DNA from: Nonomuraea aurantiaca
GTDB lineage: Bacteria > Actinomycetota > Actinomycetes > Streptosporangiales > Streptosporangiaceae
Assembly: GCF_020215705.1 (NCBI RefSeq)
Contig: NZ_JAIWNB010000009.1
Location: 280,839-344,838 of the forward strand
Reading direction: 5' to 3'
Length of the DNA: 64,000 nt
Position 1 is the first letter of the stretch. Each line of letters opens with the position of its first letter. Below the pieces are notes generated by a model. The model worked only from the letters and a program-made list of their open reading frames with translations. It made no database searches and was not told the origin of the DNA. Below are positions 35,047 to 41,793 of the stretch, one piece after another. The translations under genes were made by a program, and so were the position numbers.

Positions 35047-35255
35047 CGCGTGCGTCGGCGCGGTAGGAGGACGATGAGGACGGCCGCGGTGACCACGTGC
35101 AGCGCGGCCAGTGACGCCTTGGCCGCGCCGGTGGTGCCCATCGTGAGCGGGCCGGCCAGGGACAGGACGAGGAACACGGCGGCGATCCAGGTCCAGATCG
35201 CGCGCGGCCGTTTGGTGACGCGTTCGAGCACGGCCAGGCTGCGGGGGGTGGTCAC
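35043..35255 (-). CDS. Small membrane protein resembling half of a DUF6069 protein
   Basis: A 70-residue protein with two hydrophobic segments (IWTWIAAVFLVLSLAGPL and LAALHVVTAAVLIVLL) and a basic end. It resembles the C-terminal half of actinobacterial DUF6069 membrane proteins, which are about twice this size, so it may be a truncated relative. The GTG at 35255 overlaps the VC0807-like stop (GTGA), indicating coupled translation. Confidence 0.6.
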   Translation of the reverse strand: MTTPRSLAVLERVTKRPRAIWTWIAAVFLVLSLAGPLTMGTTGAAKASLAALHVVTAAVLIVLLPRRRTR

Positions 35256-35926
35256 GCGGGGGTCTCCTTGAGCGGTAAGTAAAGCGGGGACCAGCGGTTG
35301 TACAGGCCGGTGGGGACGAGGTAGCAGACCATCACGACCTGCATCAGCACCATGAAGACGCCGTACTGCAGACCGCCCAGGCCGGGGACGACGTCGGGCG
35401 GCAGGGTGTAGGCCATGGTCACGCGGACGGCGGCGTCGGTCAGCAGGCCGATGCCCCAGATGACCGTCGCCACCCGCCAGATCCGGCGAAAGGCGGGCAG
35501 CCGCTCCCACAGGACGTCCCAGGACTCGCGGCCCGAGCCATCGCCGTCCTTGAGGGGACCGATGCGGCCTTCCAGGACGAAGCGGGTGAAGGCGAACGCC
35601 AGCGGCTGCCGGCCTCGGACGCTGGCCAGGAACCACAGGCCCGAGATGGCGGTGATCCAGCCGTCCTTGGCCAGCAGGAAGCGGGGGTCGTGGACGAGCA
35701 GGGAGACGGCCGCGCTGCCGACCATCATGGCCGTCATGAACAGGCCGAGCCCGTCGGGCCGGCGGCGGCGCACCAGGCTGGCGACCACGCTCAGGCCGGG
35801 GAGCAGGGAGCTGATCAGCAGCGCGGAGTGATAGCTCACGTCCATCGCGCGCAGTACGTAATAGAGGCCGATGGGCAGGGCCATGTCGACGAGGACGAGC
35901 AGCAACGCCTTGGCGCGAGGGCTCAC
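35252..35926 (-). CDS. VC0807-family membrane protein
   Basis: A 224-residue polytopic protein with about six helices and the VC0807-family layout: LVDMALPIGLYYVL, LLISSLLPG, FMTAMMVGSAAVSLLVHDPRFLLAKDGWITAISGLWFL and a cytoplasmic loop containing FERLP-like ERLPAFRRIWR. Function is unknown. The GTG at 35926 overlaps the TetR stop, so it is made with, and probably controlled by, that repressor. Confidence 0.75.
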   Translation of the reverse strand: MSPRAKALLLVLVDMALPIGLYYVLRAMDVSYHSALLISSLLPGLSVVASLVRRRRPDGLGLFMTAMMVGSAAVSLLVHDPRFLLAKDGWITAISGLWFLASVRGRQPLAFAFTRFVLEGRIGPLKDGDGSGRESWDVLWERLPAFRRIWRVATVIWGIGLLTDAAVRVTMAYTLPPDVVPGLGGLQYGVFMVLMQVVMVCYLVPTGLYNRWSPLYLPLKETPA

Positions 35927-36510
35927 GGGGTGGCCCGTGTCGCCAGGCGGAAGAGCTCGACCAGCTCGTCCGCGTACACGTCGAGGTCCGCGCCGGGGTC
36001 GCCCTCCAGCAGGAACGGCAGGCCGTCCATGGCCCGCTGGACGGCCATCGCCATCACGCGGGTGTTGAACCGGCGGAACTCGCCCGACTCCTGCCCCCAG
36101 AACAGCAACCGCTCGATGTGCCCCAGCGAGGCCGGGTCCATGGCCGCCTCCTGCGCGGTGGTCCCCTTCTCCGGCCGGAAGTTCAGGAAGATCTCGGTGG
36201 CCGCGCGCATCTCACGGCGGTGGTCCCGGATGAACCCGATCAGCGAGCGGATGTACGTGTCGAGCGCCGCGCCGGGGCTGGTCTGGGCGCTGACCCGCTC
36301 GGTCATGAACGTGGCGATCCCCTCGTAGATCGTGACAATCACCTGGCCCATCAGGTCGTCTTTGCCGTCGAAGTGGTACGAGATCAGCCGCGTACTGCTG
36401 AGCCCGGCCCGCTCCGCGATGCGGGCGAAGGACGCCTGGTGGTAGCCCAGGTCGGCGATCGTCTCGATCGTGGCCGCCACGATCTGCGCCCGACGGGCGG
36501 AGGTCGTGAC
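35923..36510 (-). CDS. TetR-family regulator of the VC0807 operon
   Basis: A 195-residue repressor. The helix-turn-helix lies at about 20-45 (ASFARIAERAGLSSTRLISYHFDGKDDLM). The C-terminal ligand domain is helical. GTG at 36510 is chosen because GAAGGGAAG lies 6-7 bases upstream; an ATG at 36534 would lie inside the operator with no ribosome site. It is followed, with overlaps, by the two membrane proteins. The paired palindromes upstream predict autorepression; the ligand is probably a compound affecting membranes, but that is inference. Confidence 0.9.
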   Translation of the reverse strand, partial: VTTSARRAQIVAATIETIADLGYHQASFARIAERAGLSSTRLISYHFDGKDDLMGQVIVTIYEGIATFMTERVSAQTSPGAALDTYIRSLIGFIRDHRREMRAATEIFLNFRPEKGTTAQEAAMDPASLGHIERLLFWGQESGEFRRFNTRVMAMAVQRAMDGLPFLLEGDPGADLDVYADELVELFRLATRATP

Positions 36511-36524
36511 GGAATCTTCCCTTC

Positions 36525-36560
36525 TTACTTGCATGAGTAATTTTTAACTCAAGCGAGTAA
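36525..36560. promoter_or_regulatory. Two TetR operator palindromes
   Basis: TTACTTGCATGAGTAA (36525-36540) and TTAACTCAAGCGAGTAA (36544-36560) share ACT-N6-AGT flanked by TTA/TAA, with centres 20 bp apart (two helical turns). They lie 15-50 bases upstream of the TetR GTG. Confidence 0.8.
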
Positions 36561-36573
36561 TTCTGGCAAGTCC

Positions 36574-37437
36574 TCAGCCGCCGATGGCGTCGAGCTCCTC
36601 GATCGCGTCGGCCGGGAGGACCAGGCTCGCCGCGGCGATGTTCTCGCGGAGGTGGGCCACGGACGAGGTCCCGGGGATGAGAACGGTCGTGGGCGAGCGC
36701 CGCAGCAGCCAGGCCAGCGCGACCTGCTGCGGCGAGGCGTCCAGGCGGGCGGCCACGTTCGTGAGCGTTTCGGACTGGAGCGGGGTGAAGCCGCCCAGGG
36801 GGAAGAAAGCGGCGTAGGCGATGTTCTCGGCCGCGCATCGGTCGACGAGAGCGTCGTCCTGCCGGTTGGCGAGGTTGTAGAGGTTCTGCACGGTGACGAC
36901 GGGTGCGATGGCCTGCGCCTCGGTGAGCTGGGCCGCGGAGGCGTCACTGATGCCGAGGTGGCGGATCAGACCTTCCCGTTGCAGCTCGGCCAGGGCGCCG
37001 AACGGCTCCGCGAGCGACTCCTCTCCGGTGCCTTCTGCGGCCAGGCGCAGGTTGACGACGTCGAGGGCGTCCAGGCCGAGACGCTGGAGGTTCTCGTGGA
37101 CCTGGGCCTTGAGGTCCTCAGGCTCCAGTGCGTGATTCCAGCTGCCGTCCGCGCCGCGGCGGGCGCCGACCTTGGTGACGATGTGCAGGTCCGCCGGGTA
37201 GGGGTGCAGGGCCTCCTTGATGATCTCGTTGACGACGAAGGGCCCGTAGAAGTCGCTGGTGTCGATGTGGGTGATGCCCTGCTCGACGGCCTCGCGCAAC
37301 ACCGCGATGGCCGCGTCGCGGTCCTTGGGCGGGCCGAAGACCCCGGGCCCGGCCAGCTGCATGGCGCCGTAGCCCATGCGGGTGATGGTGAGGTCGTCCG
37401 CGAGCGTGAGAGTCCCACCGGGAAGGCTGCCTGCCAT
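36574..37437 (-). CDS. Aldo/keto reductase
   Basis: A 287-residue NADPH-dependent oxidoreductase of the (beta/alpha)8 aldo/keto reductase family. DTSDFYGPFVVNEIIKEAL holds the catalytic Asp and Tyr, IVTKVGARRG the Lys, and VQNLYNLANR and IPGTSSVAHLREN the cofactor-binding end. The substrate is unknown. The ATG at 37437 is chosen, with AAAGG upstream; an ATG at 37452 is less likely. It is divergent from a TetR gene across a 111-base region with two matching operators, so it is the probable target of that repressor. Confidence 0.92.
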   Translation of the reverse strand: MAGSLPGGTLTLADDLTITRMGYGAMQLAGPGVFGPPKDRDAAIAVLREAVEQGITHIDTSDFYGPFVVNEIIKEALHPYPADLHIVTKVGARRGADGSWNHALEPEDLKAQVHENLQRLGLDALDVVNLRLAAEGTGEESLAEPFGALAELQREGLIRHLGISDASAAQLTEAQAIAPVVTVQNLYNLANRQDDALVDRCAAENIAYAAFFPLGGFTPLQSETLTNVAARLDASPQQVALAWLLRRSPTTVLIPGTSSVAHLRENIAAASLVLPADAIEELDAIGG

Positions 37438-37466
37438 GTCCGTACCTTTCATCTGAAATGCATCTC

Positions 37467-37521
37467 CAACGTTGCGGTTGCTTTTTGATGCTAGCGGCAG
37501 AGAATTCCAACCGCAACGTTG
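37467..37521. promoter_or_regulatory. Paired operators between aldo/keto reductase and TetR genes
   Basis: CAACGTTGCGGTTG (37467-37480) and its exact reverse complement CAACCGCAACGTTG (37508-37521) flank the divergent promoters. Each has CAAC-N6-GTTG symmetry, as expected for a TetR dimer site. Confidence 0.82.
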
Positions 37522-37548
37522 TAGATGGGGTGGCGCTAGGATGTCGCC

Positions 37549-38157
37549 ATGGCGTGGGACACCGAGGGGACGCGGCGGCGGCTCAAGGAAGCGGCGACGG
37601 TCGAGTTCGCCGAGCACGGGCCGGACGGCACGACCATGGCCCGCATCGCCGAGCGGGCCGGGATCAACAAGGAACGCCTGTACAAGTACTTCGGCGACAA
37701 GCAGGCCCTGTTCGAGACGGTGCTCACCGACGAGCTCAAGAAACTCGCCGAGACGCTGGGGCCACCCCCGGGCGACTTCGAGAACATCGGCGAGTTCGTC
37801 GGGCGCAACTTCGACTACCACGTGGCGCATCCCCATCTCGTCCGCCTGCTGCTGTGGGAGGGCCTGGCCGGTGGCCCCGTGGCCGACGAGGCGCAGCGCT
37901 CCGCCTTCTACCAGGACAAGACGCGGGCCTACGCCGCCGCCCAGCGCGCCGGGATCCTCGACGACGACCTCGACCCTGATCATCTGGCGTTCATGGTCAT
38001 CGGGCTGTCCGCATGGTGGGTCTCGACGCCCCAACTCGCCCGCATGCTCACCGGTGCCGACGACGACGATGCGACAGAGCACGCCCGGCGTCGCGCCAGC
38101 GTGGTGCGCGCGGTACAACGGCTGGCCCGACCGCCAGGCGCTGACCGGGCGAGATGA
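37549..38157 (+). CDS. TetR-family regulator (aldo/keto reductase repressor)
   Basis: A 202-residue repressor with the typical N-terminal DNA-binding domain (TTMARIAERAGINKERLYKYFGDKQALFE, about 27-55) and a helical ligand domain with a conserved WEGLA segment. ATG at 37549 gives the family start. Its own promoter and the aldo/keto reductase promoter share the two operators. The ligand may be a carbonyl compound that the reductase removes (inference from context). Confidence 0.92.
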   Translation: MAWDTEGTRRRLKEAATVEFAEHGPDGTTMARIAERAGINKERLYKYFGDKQALFETVLTDELKKLAETLGPPPGDFENIGEFVGRNFDYHVAHPHLVRLLLWEGLAGGPVADEAQRSAFYQDKTRAYAAAQRAGILDDDLDPDHLAFMVIGLSAWWVSTPQLARMLTGADDDDATEHARRRASVVRAVQRLARPPGADRAR

Positions 38158-38230
38158 CCCGAAATTCGGTGGACAGGCGGGGTTCTGGGCCGGTGGGATG
38201 AGGCCTCGTTGTCCATGGCGGGGAGAGTGC

Positions 38231-39136
38231 GTGTCCACAGGCGTATCCATTGACGCGGCCCTGGTCGGCCGGTTGCTCGCGGCGCAGTTCCCGCAATGGG
38301 CGGAGCTGCCCGTCTCGCCGATCAAGGTGTCCGGGATGGACAACGCGACGTTCCGGCTGGGCGCGGACATGTCCGTACGGCTGCCGCGCTATCCCCGCTG
38401 GGTCGGGCAGGTCGAACGCGAGCATCGGTGGCTGCCCCGGCTCGCCCCGCACCTGCCACTGCCGATCTCCGAGCCGCTCGCCAAGGGCGCTCCCGGCGAG
38501 GGCTACCCCTTTCCCTGGTCGGTCTACCGGTGGCTGCCGGGTGAGACCGTGATCATCGAGCGGCTCGCCGATCCCGTACGGACCGCGCGCGAGCTCGCCG
38601 GGTTCGTCGCGGCGCTGCAGAAGATCGACGCCACCGGCGGGCCGGGGCCCGAGTGGAGCAACGCGTTCCGAGGGGTGCCCATGGGTGACGAGCGGGACTC
38701 CGTAGCCGTCGAGGCCCGCGTACGTCCCAAGATCGAGGCGTTGCGCGGCCTGATCGACGTCGGCGCGGTGACGGCCGTGTGGGAGGCCGCGCTGTCGGCG
38801 CCCGCGTGGGACGGTCCGCCGGTGTGGATCCACGGTGACCTGGCGCCGGGCAACCTGCTGGCCGTCGACGGCAGGTTGAGCGCCGTCATCGACTTCGGGA
38901 CGCTGGCCGTGGGTGATCCGGCGTGCGATCTGGTGCCCGCGTGGACGTTCCTGTCCGCCGAGGCGCGGGGGGCGTTCCGGGCGGCACTCGACGTCGACGA
39001 CGCCACCTGGGCACGCGGCCGTGGCTGGGGGCTGGCGTCGTCGCTGCCCACCCCCGACGACCCCTACTTCGACGTCCCCGGACGCCGGGACGCCGCCCTG
39101 CGCCAGCTCGACGAGCTCATCGCCGACCTCGGTTAG
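38231..39136 (+). CDS. Aminoglycoside phosphotransferase-family kinase
   Basis: A 301-residue kinase-fold protein. KVSGMDNATFRLGADMSVRLPR is the family's N-lobe, WIHGDLAPGNLLAVDG the catalytic loop (Asp in HGDLAPGN) and AVIDFGTLAVGDPACDL the metal-binding DFG-like site. In bacteria this group includes antibiotic kinases and many metabolic small-molecule kinases, so a resistance role is not implied. GTG at 38231 has GGGGAGA upstream; ATG at 38198 is an alternative adding 11 residues. It is 73 bases past the TetR stop. Confidence 0.85.
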   Translation: MSTGVSIDAALVGRLLAAQFPQWAELPVSPIKVSGMDNATFRLGADMSVRLPRYPRWVGQVEREHRWLPRLAPHLPLPISEPLAKGAPGEGYPFPWSVYRWLPGETVIIERLADPVRTARELAGFVAALQKIDATGGPGPEWSNAFRGVPMGDERDSVAVEARVRPKIEALRGLIDVGAVTAVWEAALSAPAWDGPPVWIHGDLAPGNLLAVDGRLSAVIDFGTLAVGDPACDLVPAWTFLSAEARGAFRAALDVDDATWARGRGWGLASSLPTPDDPYFDVPGRRDAALRQLDELIADLG

Positions 39137-39159
39137 CGACCGGTTGACGGCGTCAGCGG

Positions 39160-40074
39160 TCAGTCGGTCTCCTGGAAGACCTTGGACGCGCGCGCCAGGC
39201 GGCTGCCGAGGTTGGCGCGGAGGGCGGCGAAGCGGTCCGGGTTGCCGGCGACCACCTTCCGCTGAAGGGCGGAGTCGGCGGCGAACCAGGCCGCCACCAG
39301 CCCCGACTCCCACTTGCACCTGGTGTCGGCCGTGGCGGTGCGCTTCTCCTCGGCGGTGACCCTGGGGTGGTCAAGGTTCCAGCGGGCGTCGGCGATCGCG
39401 GCCTCGGCGGTGGGATAGGCGTATCCGGCCTTGACCATGCAGGCTCGCCAGCGGGTGGCGGCCTGGACGACGGCCGGGTCCGTGGCGGCCTTCTCCAGGG
39501 TCTCGGCGTCCTGGACGGCGAGCCAGGGCCAGTCGGCCGGCTCCGCGCCTCGGGTCAGGACGGCCGCGGCGCGGCTCATGCAGCCGGAGTCGGCGGTCTC
39601 CCCGTACAAGTGGGTTCTGGCGGTTTTAGAGAGGTTGGCCTCCCACTGAGGTGGTCTGGCGTGTGAGTCCAAGCGGGACAGGTGGTAGCCGGTGAGCGCG
39701 GCCTGTGCCGGGTCGGCGACGCCGTAGCGGCGGGTGTTGCCCGGATCGCCGGCCCTGACGGCGGCCACCGCGACCATGGGCGGGGCGGCCGAGACGCCGT
39801 GGCGGCGCATGCACCGCGCGACCAGCCGGGCCTGGGCGTTGGCCAGCAGGACGCGCTGCTCCGGGGTGGGCTTGTAGGCGTCGAACGGGAGCACGAGATC
39901 GGCCACCGACGCCACCGAGGGAACGGAGGGCTCGTCCGGGCGCGGCGCGGCCGCGCAGGCCGTGACGACGAGCAGCAACGACGCGCCAGCCCAGAGGGCG
40001 GCGGGTGGGGATGGCAGCGCTCCACGGCGGCCGGTCTCCGGTCGCCCGCTCCGGAACCCGGCTCCGCCGCCCAC
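39160..40074 (-). CDS. Unrecognised exported lipoprotein
   Basis: A 304-residue protein. A basic N-terminus, a hydrophobic stretch (ALWAGASLLLVV) and the lipobox-like VTAC near residue 42 suggest a lipoprotein. The mature part is helical and charged with four more cysteines (ARCMRRHG, SGCMSR, RACMVKAG and TRCKWE), two in similar C-M-x-R/K-x contexts, hinting at two internal repeats. I recognise no family. GTG at 40074 is a tentative start without a good ribosome site, so the N-terminus is uncertain. It follows the small I36-like gene by two bases. Confidence 0.65.
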   Translation of the reverse strand: MGGGAGFRSGRPETGRRGALPSPPAALWAGASLLLVVTACAAAPRPDEPSVPSVASVADLVLPFDAYKPTPEQRVLLANAQARLVARCMRRHGVSAAPPMVAVAAVRAGDPGNTRRYGVADPAQAALTGYHLSRLDSHARPPQWEANLSKTARTHLYGETADSGCMSRAAAVLTRGAEPADWPWLAVQDAETLEKAATDPAVVQAATRWRACMVKAGYAYPTAEAAIADARWNLDHPRVTAEEKRTATADTRCKWESGLVAAWFAADSALQRKVVAGNPDRFAALRANLGSRLARASKVFQETD

Positions 40075-40076
40075 GG

Positions 40077-40469
40077 TCAGCGACACCAGATGTCGACGGA
40101 GCTGACGCTGTCGTCGGCGAAGTAGCCGTCGGTCTCGTTCGCGATGAACGTGCTGTGCGCCCCGGTGAAGTAGGGGTGCTGCCACAGCGTGGTGCCGCAG
40201 CCGATCTGGTTCCGGAACGAGCTCGTCTCGTCGGCCATGCTGTGCCGGGTGGTGCCGTGGTCACGGTCGAGCCAGGTGTCGTCGCTCAGGTCGGAGTCGT
40301 CGGCGACGAAGTCGCGCCAGTAGTCCTCGGTCCCCCGGTTGTAGTCGGTGCCCGCGTAGAAGCAGACCCGGCCACCGGCGCACGTGCCGCTCGGTGTCGC
40401 GGACGCGCTCACGGCCGGGACGACCACGGCGCAGAGGGCCGCCACGACGACACTGGTGCTGAGCCGCAC
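40077..40469 (-). CDS. Secreted peptidase inhibitor family I36-like protein
   Basis: A 130-residue exported protein. The signal peptide (LSTSVVVAALCAVVVPAVSASA, cleavage near ASA-TPS) precedes a domain with CAGGRVCFYAG and four cysteines, resembling the beta/gamma-crystallin-like I36 inhibitors of Streptomyces (SMI type). The target protease is unknown and inhibitor activity is inferred. GTG at 40469 has a perfect AAGGAGG upstream, embedded in the arm of a long inverted repeat. Confidence 0.8.
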   Translation of the reverse strand: MRLSTSVVVAALCAVVVPAVSASATPSGTCAGGRVCFYAGTDYNRGTEDYWRDFVADDSDLSDDTWLDRDHGTTRHSMADETSSFRNQIGCGTTLWQHPYFTGAHSTFIANETDGYFADDSVSSVDIWCR

Positions 40470-40476
40470 GTTGCCT

Positions 40477-40548
40477 CCTTGTTCGCGTGAGCAACCCCAC
40501 CCTGATTCAGGGCCTCGGCGCAGGAGAAGCAGACTCACGCGAACAAGG
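40477..40548 (-). terminator. 15-bp inverted repeat with nested hairpin
   Basis: CCTTGTTCGCGTGAG (40477-40491) and its exact complement CTCACGCGAACAAGG (40534-40548) enclose 42 bases containing a second palindrome, CCCTGATTCAGGG (40500-40512). On the minus strand it follows the enolase-family stop (40561) and so can end that operon. The downstream arm also covers the AAGG of the I36-like gene's ribosome site. Confidence 0.75.
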
Positions 40549-40560
40549 ACGATTCTTTTC

Positions 40561-41793
40561 CTATGTACTGACTTCCAGGGATACGGTCGGGTCGGCGAAG
40601 CGTTCGTTCGGCACCTGGGCGTACCAGCCGGGCCGCCCCGGGTCCCGGTCGTAGGGGTATCCGCCCAGCTCCTGGTAGAGCTCGGCATAGCGGGCGACCC
40701 GGTCCTTGTCCAGCCGGACGCCCAGCCCCGGCCCGGTCGGCACCGCTATGGCCCCGTCGGCGTAGGACAGCTTGCCGCCCTCGATCACGTCGTCGCGGAG
40801 CTGGTGGTAGTGGGCGTCGGCCGCGTACGTGAGGTTGGGCAGGACCGCGCCGAGATGCAGCATGGTCGCCAGCTGGATGCCCAGCTCGCCGGAGGAGTGC
40901 ACGGCCACCCCGAGCTGGAAGGTCTCGCACACCCCGGCCGCCTTGACGCACGGCCGGATCCCGCCCCAGAACGTGGTGTCCAGCAGGACCACGTCGGCGG
41001 CCCGGCGCAGCACGTTGGAGGCGAGCTGCTCGAAGTTGACGACGACGGTGTTCGTCGCCAGCGGCACCCGGACCTGCTCGCGGATGGCCCTGAGCCCTTC
41101 GAGTCCCCAGACCGGGTCCTCCAGGTATTCGTTGTTCAGTCCCTCGATGGCCCGCCCGAACCGCAGCCCCTCGGCCACCGACAGGACCGCGTTCGGGTCG
41201 TAACGGAGCCGGTCGTCGGGGAAGGCGTCCGCCAGCGCCCGGTAGCACTCCAGCTCGAAGTCGGGCGGGAACACCCCGCCCTTGAGCTTGTGCACGGTGA
41301 ACCCGTGGGCCGCCTTGAGCTGCCTGGTGTGCTCGACGAGCTGGTCCGGCGTGCGTACCTCGGCGTATCCCGCCGCCGCGTAGCGGAAGAACAGGTAGGA
41401 GGCGAACGGCACGGAGTCGCGCAGCCGCCCGCCGAGCAGGTCGCTCGCGGGCACTGCGAGATGCTGCCCGATCAGGTCGATACAGGCGAACTCGATGGCC
41501 GCCAGGAGCTGGGTGCGGTTGTTGTAGAGCGACGCGGTCGGGTTGGCGATCTTGAACCGCAGCGCCTCCAGCTGGAACGGATCGTGGCCCTTCAGGTACG
41601 GCATGAGCGCCCGGAACGCCGCCTCGGCGCTCTCCCCGCCCCCGCCCATCTCCCCCAGGCCGATCAGCCCGTTGTCGGCCTCGACCTCGACGATCGTGCG
41701 GACGAACCGACCCCAGTGGGCGCCGTTGCTGTGCCGGAGGGGCGCCTCCAGCGGAACGGCGACCGTGGTGGCCCGGATGTCAACGATCTTCAC
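40561..41793 (-). CDS. Enolase-superfamily sugar-acid dehydratase
   Basis: A 410-residue member of the mandelate racemase/muconate lactonizing group, closest in motifs to glucarate-dehydratase-like enzymes. The catalytic KLKGG (in FTVHKLKGGVFPP), metal-site DPNAVLS, EDPVWG and ATNTVVVNFEQL, and the histidine in GVAVHSSGELGIQLA are visible. The exact sugar acid is unknown. GTG at 41793 overlaps the GH38 stop (GTGA), with GGGGGA upstream. It is the last gene of the GntR-controlled sugar operon; the long frame upstream is antisense-like. Confidence 0.88.
   Translation of the reverse strand: MKIVDIRATTVAVPLEAPLRHSNGAHWGRFVRTIVEVEADNGLIGLGEMGGGGESAEAAFRALMPYLKGHDPFQLEALRFKIANPTASLYNNRTQLLAAIEFACIDLIGQHLAVPASDLLGGRLRDSVPFASYLFFRYAAAGYAEVRTPDQLVEHTRQLKAAHGFTVHKLKGGVFPPDFELECYRALADAFPDDRLRYDPNAVLSVAEGLRFGRAIEGLNNEYLEDPVWGLEGLRAIREQVRVPLATNTVVVNFEQLASNVLRRAADVVLLDTTFWGGIRPCVKAAGVCETFQLGVAVHSSGELGIQLATMLHLGAVLPNLTYAADAHYHQLRDDVIEGGKLSYADGAIAVPTGPGLGVRLDKDRVARYAELYQELGGYPYDRDPGRPGWYAQVPNERFADPTVSLEVST

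Noticed and set aside
38231..39136. Aminoglycoside resistance gene
   Set aside because: The fold is the broad APH kinase family, many members of which phosphorylate metabolites. No other resistance genes lie nearby.
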